DNA of 64,000 nt from Sipunculus nudus (GCA_026874595.1 CM049317.1:53957618-54021617); one strand, 5' to 3'. Positions 1 to 12,940 are shown, counted from the stretch's first letter. Translations and numbers: made by a program. Notes: a model not told the origin generated them from the letters alone.

Positions 1-904
1 TCCAGAGGACTGAGGAACCAATTGTGTAAAACACTTTAGCCTGCTGCCACGATTGAGCCAACTTTCATATTGTTCGGTGTTGAAAATTTCGCGAATGTCT
101 CACTCATAAAATACCCTTTTGCATACACTCATTATCTAGTAATTCCTGCATGTTCTATAGTCATTTTAGTCATTTGCCTCAATGAATGCATTTTGGTCAT
201 TTTAGTATTTAGTCTGTATTAAATGTACACAATGATTTCTGTATGTTTTCTGGACTAATTTTATAATTTTATCTTTCATTTTTTTTTAAAATAAACCCTT
301 TATAATTACTTTTGTTTACTGCTCAATCAATGTCCATTTCCATGTTTCATTTTGTCACATTTTTAAAGGGTTATTTTAGAAATGATTATACAAGCATTCA
401 TGCAAAAGCTTTTGTCTTTCACATACATACTTGGACTTTGTATTTCATTTCAATTATCTTTATATTTTTACAAGGTCTTTATGTACGCTACCCTTGATAA
501 TATAACAATAAATAAATAAATGTGCACATACGATTTTATGTGTCAATTCTGTATTGTTTTAATTTCTGTAATACAGTTATAAGATTAAAAAGTTCTTCTA
601 ATGTGAGGACCAGGTCAATGGTCAAGCAAGCTTGGCGCTCATTTTTTTTCACCCCGGTTGACCTTAAGTTAGTTCGGGCATGTTAAATATTAGTATATAA
701 GTTCCATCATCGCTGGCGTTATATTTCCTTAAAAGGTTACTTGAACCTTCTTCTAGCGGTAAAAAACAGCATGTGATACAGAAATCTCCACGTCTGACTG
801 TTACATGGTGTCGCGATAACGATGGACCTGATTTTTTTATCACAATAGGCAGCAACAATAAAACCTCGAGGGTGATGTCATATAGATCTTACGAAACAGC
901 TCTT

Positions 905-1180
905 CTCCATTAATCCTTCATAACTGTACCTTTGCATTCAAAGCTTTGGAAATTGTGAGTTCGAATCTCACCCGAGGAGTAGTGAGATTTAATACAATCG
1001 GCTCCCAGCCAGGGTGGAGGCTTGGTGCTATGACGCAGCAATGGAGATTACAAACACCCAGGACCCGCAAGAGTGTTAGACCGAACCTGGTTGACATTAG
1101 AATTATCGCGTGTACGCCATTGTCATGTAGTCCAGAACCGCTTGAGACCGCTGATGTCATGAATTCCTTCTGGCGGTTTA
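905..1180 (+). mobile_element. tRNA-derived SINE fragment
   Basis: GTGAGTTCGAATCTCAC at 955-971 is a tRNA T-arm/box B stem-loop. It is followed by a non-tRNA body ending near GCTTGAGACCGCTGATGTC. The box A half is degraded. Confidence 0.5.
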
Positions 1181-1887
1181 TTTGGGAGGAACATATTTGT
1201 GTACCATTCGTAATAATTGAGCATGGTTGTTAATGAGGTTATGTAATGTATAAACACATGCTCATGATTCATTTAAGCTCCGGAAAACGGCGTTTAACTA
1301 ACACCCAAATACTGTTATAGAAAAGATTCGCTAAGGTAAGTGCATAACATATAAAGAGCGATACACTCGGACTACCAATCTTCATCATATAACTCTTTGT
1401 GCGGTTTAGTCGAGCATTGTTCGACTGACCAACCTGCTTTGGATGAATTTCCACATTATTATATTTTTTTTACCAACGCGAGGGCAAACTTCTTTCAATA
1501 TACAACCTATTATGCCGCTCGGAAAAAAAAAAACATGCATTAGCTTCATCGACGTACCAAGCCTCATTGCCGTCCGGGGCCGCCCTCTTTCACAAAACAT
1601 TACAAAATTAGACAACATACAGAATCATATCACTAAGCCTTATTATAGGCTTTTGATTGACAACAACGTAATTTAATGGATGTATTCATTAGCAGGGAAT
1701 TCCTTCGCCACACATTAAAAAGCAGTCATATCTTTGCTAATGTAAATCAACAGATCGCTCTCACTTATAAAAATTATAATTTAGACATTTTCCTGTAATA
1801 TTAATGTAGGTTTCAAAGTCAACGCATTACTGTCTCCATAATACTGTAAGGCGATGGGCCAGAGGCGGTCAGGATGTGTGACGTAGG

Positions 1888-2640
1888 CAAGGGTATATAT
1901 ATGGAGGGGCACCAGGGAATAAACAGAGTCTCCAAATTCAGCACCCTAGGTAGGGGGCAACTAGCAGTTTGACGGTCTAGCGAACTGTCCGAGACTCTCA
2001 GGGAACCGATCAGCAGAGGGACGATTTCCCGGTGTATCGAATGTCAAAGTCTGCGAGCGGCCAGCGTATCTCACAAACGGACTTGTGAGTTTTGTTTTCG
2101 GAAGGACCTGCAGATAGCCGATAATCATCAGTCGTGGTAAAGGACATTACATTCGCTTATCGATATGTGGTACCGGACATTGTCTTGAGTTGTGGCAAGT
2201 TCGTGAACGGATACTGCATTTATCCAGAGTGAATTACAGTATTGGGTGCGTATTTTACAGACATTGTGAGAGTGATACGACAGTGAAGGCTATGAACCTA
2301 TAAGTCTGTGTTTTGGCTAAAAAAAATTTCCATGAGCGAGAGACTGTGTTAAACCAGTGATTAGTCTGACGGACAGAAGCGCTTGTGTTTAGTGTATACC
2401 ATGTAAACTACAGGGACACGGAGAACATTACTAGGTCGTCACGTGCGCGACCAGAGGCGTTGGTGTTCTAAGGACGTTCCGCGTTGTGTCGATATAGTTA
2501 CCAGAAAAATGACTGCGATATATCCAACACTCGAGAATAGAGATATAACAGTTGCAGCTGATTACTTCTATCAATGCGACGTCATACGTGACCGACATTT
2601 CTAAAGTTTTTGTGTCGTCACTATTGTCTTATAACCATTT
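1888..2640 (+). promoter_or_regulatory. TATA-containing promoter-like or LTR-like segment
   Basis: TATATATA near 1893-1900 is followed by a GC-richer tract of about 700 bp unlike the AT-rich surroundings. The layout resembles the R/U5 part of an LTR, but no second copy is seen here. An open segment at about 2713-2819 (DPACVDAPT, YCALHNICLN), ending at an AG/gtctgt border, could be an exon. Confidence 0.25.
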
Positions 2641-2909
2641 ATATATTATTATCTGAATTACTGTTGGATGTTTACATTGACCACCCCCCCCCCCCCCCCC
2701 AACACATCCCTTGCTTATACATCAGGGGATATATACATCGATCCCGCCTGCGTTGACGCTCCTACAAGGAACTACACAGACTACTGTGCTCTTCATAACA
2801 TTTGTCTCAACAGAGCAGGTCTGTATACATATATCATACGTTTACGCCTTTTCTACGTAAGGTTTACTATATTGGACCCTGACCTGACACTGATGTGTTT
2901 GCAATGATC

Positions 2910-4280
2910 ACTCTTACAACACTCATTGTCATTCACCTGATAATTACGTTCAGGAACCCAGTGTCATGGGAATTTTCACCTTCTAGAAAGTATGCGCACA
3001 TATATGCTTTATATGTATATGTCTAATGAAATTAACAAATATAAAAAATAAATGAAAAAAATATAAAGCACGGAATTTTAATGCAGAATTGATACATTAT
3101 TGAAGATATATTTCCGTTTCCATATTATAATATATTACACGACATTATTGTCTTGGTGAGCAAATTAGTACATGTAGAACCATAGTAGACTATATGTCAG
3201 ACGTATGCTTGAGTATAACAATAGATTTGTTAACATATTATTTAGATTATGTATTTGTTATTCTCTAAGGATGCACATATAATTTCCCAATTGGACCAGC
3301 CTGTACACCAAACAGGCTAATCTGACCTCTATATTATCTTGTGTACGTTGTCCCCAGAGAGTAACCTATGTATGTTGACTCTAAATCAATGGAAGGAATG
3401 ACTATGTGTATACGTGTTTATCAATAGGTCCGTAACTAGAGTGGGGGAGTTATGTTTATTTTATCATTACACTCATCTAAAGCTTTGTATTCGGTACCGC
3501 ACATGTGTTTCTCCGAAGGAAATTTCCATGGAATTATTGTTCCGTCTGTTAGCTCTTGTAACAGTCACTCACACTCATATTCACTATAAGATATATGAAC
3601 GACATTAAGTTATATAAAGCTATATTAACGTGAACGCTCATTGTTAGGCAATGCATCGGGTTCAATGTATGAAACTGATTGGTCAAGGTAAGTCGTACTA
3701 ATATCTTTATAGGCTACTTGCCTTCACAGCCCGTAGATAACACAACATTGGATTCCAGTTTTAAAAAGCGTGTTCGCCCTGATAATAGATCGGGTTTTAC
3801 GGTTGACATTTTGAATTCTAGTCAACAAATGAAAATATTTCCAGATAATGGTGTTTAGGGGTAAACATTTTTATTACGTGGAAATGTAGAAATCTAGTCC
3901 AATTTGGCTTAACAAAATCAGACAGCGTTTCCAATCAGATCGGTATATTTAATACCATTGACAGGCCTTTTATTTCAAATTAACGGTCAATTAACATTTG
4001 AATTGATTCAAAGTTAAATTTCAAGTTCTGTTTGTAGTTTTTAACTGAGGTGATGAGAAAAAAACACTAACGTGCATAGAGTAAAACAATTCAGATGAAT
4101 AGATATCCGACTTAACTCATATAAAATATTAAAAATTGACTTCCTTGAATAAATCCTCTACTGTAGAAGATAATCTAATTTTTTTTACAATTTGCGTCAG
4201 CATTATGCCTATGTAATGTTACTCTCTTAGTGTGCAATAAAGATTGCATTTTAAGCAATACCTAAGATAGACAGGCATGG
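2910..4280. other. Non-coding stretch upstream of gene A
   Basis: AT-rich with only short open frames. No recognisable exon, RNA gene or element was seen. Confidence 0.5.
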
Positions 4281-4292
4281 GCACAGATCTGC

Positions 4293-4347
4293 TGAGTCAG
4301 TATAAGATTGCACAATACGTCTGCTATAAATAGGTCCGGGGGATCCC
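4293..4347 (+). promoter_or_regulatory. TATA promoter with AP-1, C/EBP-like and kappaB motifs
   Basis: TGAGTCA (4293-4299), ATTGCACAAT (4307-4316), TATAAATA (4325-4332) and GGGGGATCCC (4338-4347, fits GGGRNWYYCC) lie within 55 bp. Transcription would start near 4355, upstream of gene A. Assignment to A needs a 5' UTR intron ending at 4982. Confidence 0.5.
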
Positions 4348-4982
4348 AGACGTGCCATACAGCAGCATTGACAGATTTCACAAGGAAGGGTTTCTGCGGA
4401 CTTTTCCTGTGATAAAGTTTCGTTCAAACTTTTTATTTTTGATTTAACTTTGAGATAGTTCTAAAGAAACGGTTATCGAATGATCGTCAATATTTACAAT
4501 GTTTGTTGTGTGCTTAAAAGCACTGGGTGCAGGATTGTATTTGGAACCCCCAGTTACAGTGTTTCGCCGACAGACGGGGAATTCCAAGCGGTGTCACGGA
4601 ATATTTGTATATAATGAGGAAGTGTTCGATGGTTATCTCATTCCTGGTCATGCATGCTTCGTGAACCCATATGTTTGCATATTACAATACCTTAAAGAGA
4701 ACTTAACCAGAAAGGAATATTGAATAGGAAGTAAAATAAAAAAAAAGAGAAAAACAAGAAGCAAATATAATGACATGAGTTCATATAAATGCCAGGACAT
4801 TCATAGCATAACAATGAAATGTCACAACATTCATCATGGCTGATAACTAATTCTTAAATGTACATTTAATGTGCACTTGGTAGTTCTATATAGTTTAACA
4901 AGCGTAAGAATATTGTTCTTTAATCCACTGCCAAGATGCAGGAGATATTTCACAGGAATTTTGATATTATATATCCCTTCAG

Positions 4983-5082
4983 ATGTGTACCAGATCCTCA
5001 TTTACGGTCAGCTTCCTTCAATATATCAGCCTCCTTTGTTTATTCTTTGCTCAACAAGGATTTGCCGGAGATGGCGCTTACC
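4983..5082 (+). CDS. Gene A exon 1, signal peptide
   Basis: The acceptor cccttcag ends at 4982 and the ATG follows at once. The encoded peptide has a hydrophobic core (LQYISLLCLFF) with likely cleavage near GFA-GDG. The donor gtaagt starts at 5083, phase 1. Confidence 0.75.
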
Positions 5083-8000
5083 GTAAGTTTTACTCACATG
5101 CGGCCATGCATAAAAACTTAAATATTGAAACTTTAATAACAGATTTCTATCTTCCTTTGTTTAAACCAGGAGTGCTTTTAAATTAAGGGGTAACATATGT
5201 TTTGTTTCCGTCTGTTGATTAAAAAAGATACTTTTAATGTTAAAGACATGTTTTAGACAAGGCATAAAATAACACATATCTAAAATATTGAAAAAAAAAA
5301 ACATTTCGCACATGGTTCAGTACGGAAAACAAAATAAGTAATTAAACTTTTGAACTCATTAGAACTTTCAGATATACAGGTTATCCAGTCAGCAGCCACG
5401 TTCAAGGAAGCTAAGGTTACGTGTAGAAACCTCAAGGATGGACCATGGCATTTACCATCACCATCACAGTTTAGGTCTGAATTGGACTGGCATAAACAAT
5501 TAATAACGAGTATGGACGATGAAGAACAAGAGGAAATATGGCTCTTTTTGAAGAAGGAGAAACTACCAGGATGGATGAATATAGACAACACCACGTACGG
5601 TAAGTTTATGCTAGATTAGGTATTTTCATGCATTGAATATCAGTTTATAGTTGGTTACCCGATATCTGAAGTATTATCTTAAACAGAAAAAAAATCTGAA
5701 GGCAAAAGCATTTTCTTAAATAGAAAAATATATACCTTTATCGTGCAATTTATATCTACGGAATACTGTCGAACCTCTCTTAGTGGACCCAACTATAAAG
5801 TGGGCACTTATGGCCAGTCCCAATTTTGTTCTCCCTTTATTACGCTTAGCTAAAACGGGCGCCTCTATATTCTGCAATGTTGACACTTTTCCCGAACTAA
5901 TGTTTTGGCAATTTTCCAAGTTGATGTGTCTTCCTACTCAAACTTTAAGAGCTTTACTTATTGCGATTTTTTTTAAATATTAGTAAACAGAATAACCGTT
6001 AATTATAAATATTTATATTTCAACTATTAATGATAATGATCAAACAGATGAAAAAAAAAGGTCAGAGGTGTATAAATGTCTGTATAATCATGATAATAGC
6101 CTCCTCGACTAAAGGCTAGGCAAGGGATACATGCACACGAATTTGACTGCTTTGATGTGCCTGCTCGGTATGGTCAGACCTCAGCCCAGCCTGGCTGTTC
6201 CTGCGTTGTTTATAGCCAGCAGTGAATGCACCACTCAGTAGCCATGCATACTGGACTGATAAACATACCTTGATCTGACAGACACTAGACTTTCTTAATT
6301 CAATGAATAAAAATAACTGCTATAGTTAATAAAATGAGTGGATGCAATGCTCATCACCAAATTACCTGGTACTGTGAGATAAAGTAATAGGGGAAGGTTC
6401 CCCTGTTTCAGTGCAATGTTTACTTTTTAGTTGCACTTTATGATCAACACCAAACACAGGTCATTTGCATGCATTCTGTGTGATATTCACTATTACTGTC
6501 CACTTATCAAATGTCAACACTAGACTAAAATATAGAGGTGTATCTTTCACAGATTCTGAGAGTGGCTTGTCTTACAGAAAGTGTGTAGAACAGTATGGTA
6601 CATCTTAGGATACATTTGGGTAACTTAGGGATGCATTGGGTTAATCAAAATATTAGAAAGATTTAAATAATACGATCAATGCTTGTAGATTAGGTCCATG
6701 AATTATAATTTTACTTATTGACGTTTATGTTTAAAGAAAGAATGTACATGAATCAAGTTAATGAAGTACCCTTAAAACCGGAGCAACTATAGTAATATTT
6801 CAAAATAGGTGGCAGCGCTGAATGTGACAGCGATTACCTCCATATAGTATGCACCTCTACAAAGTGGGCAGTTTGGCTCAGACCACAGGGTGGCCTCATA
6901 ATTGAGGTTCCACTGTCTTAGATTTTTCCTTTCAGCAGACATTATAATTTTTTGTTATATCTTTCATTATTTCAATGTAATTGGATGTGGCATAGTAAGT
7001 CCACAAAATTGGTTACTGAGAATATAGGTTTACATTCCAGTGGGTCGGGTTCAAGAAAACGGTGACGCCAGGAAAACCTGCGGCCTGGTGAAATTAAGAT
7101 ACGAGGCCGCAGTGAGCGACTTCGCTGAAAGTTCTGGTTATGGATACATTTGTCAAATAAAAAGTGAGGTCAAGGGCAGCTGTCTCAAATTTAATATATG
7201 AATATAGCGACTGACATACCGCAAATATATGATACACTTCTGAATGATTTATATAAATATACAAAACATTGCCGGTACAGGTTATGTGATGAGAGAAATT
7301 ATGCTCAGCTAAATTTTTGTCCAATTTTATTTTTAATTTGATTTTTGTTTTAACTTTTGATTAGGATTAGAATTATCTTTCATTTTTTTATTCTTAGAAT
7401 GCACCTCTTGTCCTCCAAACATTTCTCCACACAACTGCATTATACTTGGGCAGTCTTGTTACATTCTTGGTTGTGACGCCGGAAGTTGGTACGAGGCTAG
7501 TAATAGATGCGTCGCCATGAACACCACCCTAGCAACGCTGATGTCTGAGGAGGAGGTTGTCAGATTAGTGAGAAAAATAAAACGAAGGCCGAACAATCCT
7601 TGTCAGCACTTCTGGGTTGGAATTCTAAAAGCAACATGGAGTTTCCATGAAAACCAAGGTTAAATGTCTATAACTCAAGGAAAGAGTTAATGTTCCTGAT
7701 CAAATTCAGATTAAACATCTTATATAGTAATAATGTTTTTATACGAGATTGTTTGCGTTTAGAAATATACAGATATTGTGACTTTATATATAAAATATGT
7801 TTTTTCTATAGTTGCATCTGTCCCTCAGAAATATTTCTGGTACGTCAATCATCCACTTCCTGGCAAGAACTGTGCCACACTGAAAAAGTTTGACGTCGGG
7901 TATTACTGGGCCTCCATGGATTGTCAGGCAAGACATAAATTCTTCTGTGTTAAGAGTAAGTGAGAGAACACTTTATTTTGAAATACAAAAGTAATACCAA

Positions 8001-8153
8001 ATCAAGTATTACATGGTTGACCAGAAAAAAAGCAAAAGGGAATAGATTTTATATATATAATTCAATCAGTTTTTCTTATCTTTATCTCAACCTTAATAAT
8101 TTTACCTCCGCTTGTCTTTCCATGAATATATTTGTATTATGTATAATATTATA

Positions 8154-8196
<43 letters not shown>

Positions 8197-8662
8197 TATA
8201 ACAAGTTTATTTTTTTTAGAGATTATGAAGATTATATAAAAATAACCATGGACTTTTACAGATATAGATAAGGACATGAATGTTTCCCAATCAACTGTCA
8301 ACCCTTCATTCGACGGAAGATTTACTGGTACGGAAATATCAAAATTTGTCATTATTTAGGGTATGATCGAATAAAGTAACATACCGGTTATTCCAAATTA
8401 AAATCTTCCAGTCAAGAACGTGTAGTGAATTAAAAAAAAAAAATAAGCCCATAGTTTTAACATGTTTATCGTTGACTTTTGAATCATTTTTCGAACAACT
8501 GTTGGGTGCTACTGTTATGCCTTGCATGTATTTTGTAGAAAAGTCCATCTTGTCAAGTGAAAAATATGTGACATATGCGAGTGAGACTTTTGGTAAGTTT
8601 ACCTTTTTATTCATTACGCCATCTTAAATCCTGAATTTAACATATATATATATATATATATT

Positions 8663-8703
<41 letters not shown>

Positions 8704-9507
8704 TTATAAAAAATCGAAATTGTGTCATGATTCAGACTTATCTTATAATAAAATGACTATGGATTGTTTGCTTACTAAGTTTAATTGATAATTGAAATTA
8801 TCGTTTTGGAAACGACATCGAGTAATAAATTTATTTTTCAGTGATGTACAATTATCTAAATACTCCGAAAAACAGTCCTTCTATAGGGAAATATATTGTA
8901 TTTAAGATAATAATGTGAAGCTTACAATACCTAAGCTGTTTAGCTGCCATTATTTATATTTATAAACCGGTACTAAGGTTTACTTTAACCATCTTATTCC
9001 CGCCATTTTATACGTAAATATCTTTTTCCAGTTGATGTCAGATCCACCATCCACACCTGCTTCTGCCTCCTAGTTTTAATAACCATTATGATTTTTATCA
9101 TTTTCGCCACCATGATTGGGGCCGTTATTTACTGGAAATATTCTCAGACCAGGTAAAAATAAAGAAATTTCACTTCGAAGCGTATAAACCCACAATCATA
9201 TGTGGATATAGCTACAATGAACAACAGTATAAATTAAAATGACTTTCCCTTTTGTGTTGAATGTGTGTAATATTTAGAGATGCTGTGTGTGTGGGGGGGG
9301 GGGGGGGGAGAGGGGTGATTCATTATTAATATTGAAAACATTTAAAATTGATGTTCTGATTTATATCCATGTTTTTGTATCAAAAAGCAAACAATGGTTA
9401 TTTGTATTATAAAAAATTATATTATTTGTACCTTATGCAATATTGAATGAAATGTATAAGAGTTTAGAGTTTACTTTGTTCACAGGATGAATATCATTCA
9501 CAGTTAG
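4983..9507 (+). CDS. Gene A: short-tailed transmembrane protein with two CTLDs
   Basis: Nine coding exons join in frame: 4983-5082, 5372-5599, 7041-7163, 7398-7658, 7812-7955, 8262-8327, 8539-8592, 9032-9152 and 9486-9507 (1,119 nt, 372 aa). All junctions have AG/GT ends, and introns 1-7 are phase 1. The order is signal peptide, degenerate CTLD1 (exons 2-3), CTLD2 (exons 4-5, with CYILGC, FWVGIL and FFCVK), a Ser/Thr-containing stalk (exons 6-7), one transmembrane helix (exon 8) and a tail of about eight residues ending in TAG. No EPN, QPD or WND calcium/sugar motif is visible, so carbohydrate binding is unproven. The same domain and intron plan recurs in genes B and D. The likely role is a cell-surface recognition protein (inference). 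The ATG lies directly after a splice acceptor, so at least one 5' untranslated exon should exist upstream. Confidence 0.8.
5372..5599 (+). CDS. Gene A exon 2, first half of CTLD1
   Basis: It lies between ctttcag and gtaagt, phase 1 on both sides. FKEAKVTC matches the conserved helix and Cys of a CTLD, and IWLFLKKEKLPGW occupies the WIGL/W-x-W region. The first Cys pair of the long-form CTLD is missing, so the domain is divergent. Confidence 0.75.
5764..6920. mobile_element. MITE-like element in gene A intron 2
   Basis: Inverted ends are ACTGTCGAACCTC (5764-5776) and GAGGTTCCACTGT (6907-6920). The 1.15-kb interior has no open frame, so it is probably a non-autonomous DNA transposon. Confidence 0.5.
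7041..7163 (+). CDS. Gene A exon 3, second half of CTLD1
   Basis: The acceptor is acattccag and the donor gtgagg, phase 1. It encodes RKTCGLVKLRYEA followed by GYGYICQIK, the terminal Cys pattern of a CTLD. It is equivalent to the RCGAY...YVCRHN exon of gene B. Confidence 0.75.
7398..7658 (+). CDS. Gene A exon 4, first half of CTLD2
   Basis: The 261-nt exon keeps phase 1. It starts with CTSCPP, then CYILGCDAGSWYEASNRC, LATLMSEEE and FWVGILKATWSF, the usual order of CTLD landmarks (Cys pair, helix Cys, TL.S.EE, W-G). The donor is gttaaa, weaker than consensus. Confidence 0.8.
7812..7955 (+). CDS. Gene A exon 5, second half of CTLD2
   Basis: The 144-nt exon starts after ttttctatag and ends before gtaagt. 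It encodes KNCATL, YYWASMDC and HKFFCVK, the last two conserved Cys of the fold. The WND position reads WAS, so the calcium-site motif is absent. Confidence 0.8.
8262..8327 (+). CDS. Gene A exon 6, stalk
   Basis: A 66-nt phase-1 exon between ttttacag and gtacgg encodes a hydrophilic linker with an Asn-Val-Ser sequon (NVSQSTVNPSF). It is supported only by splice signals and frame continuity. Confidence 0.55.
8539..8592 (+). CDS. Gene A exon 7, stalk
   Basis: A 54-nt phase-1 exon between ttttgtag and gtaagt encodes EKSILSSEKYVTYASETF, a second short juxtamembrane linker. It is supported by strong splice sites and matching phase. Confidence 0.55.
9032..9152 (+). CDS. Gene A exon 8, transmembrane helix
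   Basis: It begins after tttttccag. A stretch of about 24 hydrophobic residues (CFCLLVLITIMIFIIFATMI) is followed by WKYSQTR as stop-transfer. It ends in phase 2 like the transmembrane exons of genes B and D, which supports homology. Confidence 0.8.
9486..9507 (+). CDS. Gene A exon 9, short cytoplasmic end
   Basis: After the acceptor gttcacag the frame reads MNIIHS and then TAG. Beyond that TAG the same frame stays open for 20 codons containing YEDV, ending at a TAG at 9568-9570. This suggests a longer ancestral tail. A possible polyadenylation signal AATAAA is at 10115-10120. Confidence 0.55.
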
Positions 9508-9570
9508 AACAATGCAGAGAAGGAATATGAAGATGTTACAGAAAGACTTTCACATGAAGAAGATGTATAG

Positions 9571-11238
9571 TACAAAGTTATCATGAAAATATCTTTTAAG
9601 GTTTTATTGTACTGATTAAACATAACGAGATAAGATCGATATATTAAGACAGAATAACTGTCTAAATATACATACATGCGTATATTCACATATTTTACCT
9701 TCATTATGCGATGTAGCACCATGTGCAGGGCATATATGTTATTTATGTGAATACATCTCCATGTAATGGTTGCAGTTGATTTATGTTCACATTAAACACA
9801 GTCACATTAGTTTTATTTTAAAATACAAGTTTTTAAAGAATGAACATTGGTTTGATTGTGTAACGGAATTAAGTACAACATCATTCATCTTTAGAATACA
9901 TACTGGCTGTTACGGGAAGCGTTATTCATTAATATTTCATGATTCATGTAATATTTTTTCATACAAAGAGATATTAGCTGGGATATTTGAATATTCCCGA
10001 ACAATATAAAGTATAATGTTCACTGCAATATCCTCACCAGGCAAAGACGTATATGCATTATATTTATATATGTCTGGTCTACTAACAGTTTAATGACTGT
10101 ATCATATATTACAAAATAAACACAGATACCCTGAAATCATGATACTATGCCAATTATATTACACTGTCTATGATAGCAAGTTCTGTTGTATACGTATGGT
10201 GATACAGTTGCAAGGTTTCAGTCTAATATAAAAACATTGGAAAAATGCATCCTCAAAACATTTTAATTTGAGTCAGTTATTTCTTTTTTTAAAGCATATA
10301 TTTCATAAATGGGGAAATGCTGAACAATTACAAAAGTTGGCATCAAAGAGGTAAATGTTTTAATTCTGTTCCTATTTATCACTGAAGTTGATAGCAGAAA
10401 GTCTCTGAAGTTTTCAGTTCAAGATCTATTTCCCCGCTACCCAGGTTTTCTCATGTGTGGTCTGATATAAAAGGGAACAGTTATATAATTCGCACAATGA
10501 ATGTATCTATTTAGCAGTCTAACTTTTTATAGTGTGGATAAAATATTTGTTATATTAAGCGGTAGGTCTAGTCATCCATTGTGACATATGTCTGTTATTA
10601 TTATTTTTTTTATTATTATTATTATTATTGACTTTAAATTATTAATTATTATTTTTTTTTTAATTTCTCACTCTTTAGTCAATATATTTGTATTATTCAT
10701 GAATGTAATCAATTTTTGTATCTTTCAGTATTTATTACGGGGAATGTTTAAAACAAATTTAACATACAGTAACAGACACATACTGAGATTTGGTATTTCT
10801 TCTTGTTAAAGTGTTTATCATATTAATTTGAATTTGCCCAATTTATGACATTATCTGCTTAATATAATGGTCGCGTTTTATGTAAAGTGTTAAACCCATT
10901 ATATTGAACATTTAAACCGATTTCAATATAGAATTACTGCTCAATGTATCTACAGCGCCGTGCTGATTTCGATATTTAAAAAAAATTATTTTTAATGAAA
11001 TGTAGTGATTTATCATTTATTCAATTGCAAAAAAAAAAATAATAAAATAAAACGGGTATGGTAGGGTATAGGTATGGTAAAGATATCTTTGTAATTAATT
11101 TATGCTCACATTTCAGTCTTTAAATTGCCTATATAATGGAATACATTTTTTTTTAAGATATGAAAAGAAATTTTAATCATCCGTGGTTTTCGACAGCGTT
11201 AATTTCGTTTATGTATTTAGTAATAATAAATCAAGTTC

Positions 11239-11240
<2 letters not shown>
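9571..11240. other. Gene A 3' flank
   Basis: Probable 3' UTR with AATAAA at 10115-10120, then AT-rich DNA with an ATT-rich tract at 10597-10660. No coding signal was seen. Confidence 0.5.
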
Positions 11241-11294
<54 letters not shown>

Positions 11295-11465
11295 ATCATT
11301 CAGTCGTACGACTGCCAAGATTTATCAACTTGCAAATTCATTTGCTGATGAACTACCAAAATGGATCAAGGAAACATTACAAGATAAACCAGATTTAGTG
11401 AAGCATATTTGTCGCATTCACATAACAAGATGCAAATAGGTATTTTACCAAATATGTGCATTATA

Positions 11466-12043
11466 GGGGGATGAACTTCAGGGGATAAAACACCAACTGT
11501 GGGTTCAGTCCCTATTAGACTCAGCTAGTGAACCCACATTTTTATTTTTACGAATTTCAACCTCTCTGCTCTTGAACCTACATTTACTTTATGCAAAGTG
11601 AACCAACTTTTGGTATTTTTTCTCAATTACGTGGCGTAACACGTCAAGAAAAATAAACCGATAGGTGACACTTAATTTTAATTGTGTGATTCTCACTTAT
11701 AAAAAAAACTATGATATGTTATTTATATCAGTATACAAAAGAAGCCTATGAGGCTTTGAACCCACATATTTTGTAAGAAAATGTGGGTTCACTACACGTT
11801 CTAACTATCTATTTTAGTTATGATGACGTCGCGTACACAAATCATTTCAAGAAAAATAAGTAAAGAAATGACACTTACTTCCACCAAAATAACTTAAACA
11901 CTAGATAAAATATGACTTTATTATATATAGTAAGGTATAGTAGAAGTCTATTAGGCATTGAACCAACATTATTTTAAAAGCGAAAATGTGGGTTCATTTG
12001 ATGTTTTATCCCCGCTCCCCCTTCCTGCAGTTCATCCACTTAT
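11466..12043. mobile_element. MITE with long inverted termini
   Basis: GGATGAACTTCAGGGGATAA at the left mirrors the right end, which reads TTTATCCCC and then GCAGTTCATCC. TGTGGGTTCA occurs several times inside in both orientations. The interior is non-coding. Confidence 0.65.
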
Positions 12044-12270
12044 ACCGTAAACATTATACCTATAGGCCATTAACTGCAGTGGATGTGCTATGCGCTTTCA
12101 GGAACTGACAGATTAAAACACTCAGTTTACATTGGATGTTATTCCGTTGGACAATATATAAAAACCGCCAGAAATATTGCGCTATGTTTGCCGATATGTG
12201 CTATGTGGTGTAAGGTAATGATTCATATAATGGTTAAATGACATATATTATGAGGTTATAAATGTGCACT

Positions 12271-12343
12271 CAGTGGCGGATCCAGAAATACGAAAACAGG
12301 GGTTGCTAATAATGGGATAGCGGGCGATGCATGGTATTGAGAC

Positions 12344-12395
<52 letters not shown>

Positions 12396-12865
12396 TATAC
12401 GTTATATATTTTGAGCCTGTGAAAAAAAAAATCCTTGTTTTTTTAATTTCACTTAAATGAATAAAATATGAAGCCATGTTATTTTAGTCGAGTAAATTGC
12501 AGGTACACGGGGTAGCTATCGGAGAGGTCTCCACCTCCCCCCCCCCCCCCCCCCATATTGAAGATCCAATGGAAAGAGGATATGTTAAGGCAACTTTCAC
12601 AAAAATATGAAGATTGTCTGTTTCTCGCCTACTTTTCTCTTAAATTTCTTTGCACAACGAATCAAACATGAGGCGAATGGACTTTTCTGGGGGGGGGGGG
12701 GGGGGGAGGGGGAGGTGGTCCTCGGTATTATGACTCAGCAGTGTGTATTAATGGAAAGACTCCCTCTGCATAGAAACATTTGGATGCTAACTCAATCAAA
12801 GAGCAGTTCATTAATATCCCCAACTAATGAATTAGATTGTAATCAAATTGTCAGGGAATAACATA

Positions 12866-12940
<75 letters not shown>

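Noticed and set aside
955-971. tRNA gene
   Set aside because: Only a T-arm/box B is clear; the rest fits a SINE. The same holds for the heads at 32322, 51610 and 28390.
4499-4723. 74-codon open frame just after the TATA/kappaB cluster
   Set aside because: It overlaps another frame from an ATG at 4480, has no recognised domain and may be 5' UTR of gene A.
5280-5594. 104-codon open frame on the minus strand
   Set aside because: It is antisense to gene A exon 2, which has matching splice sites and CTLD similarity.
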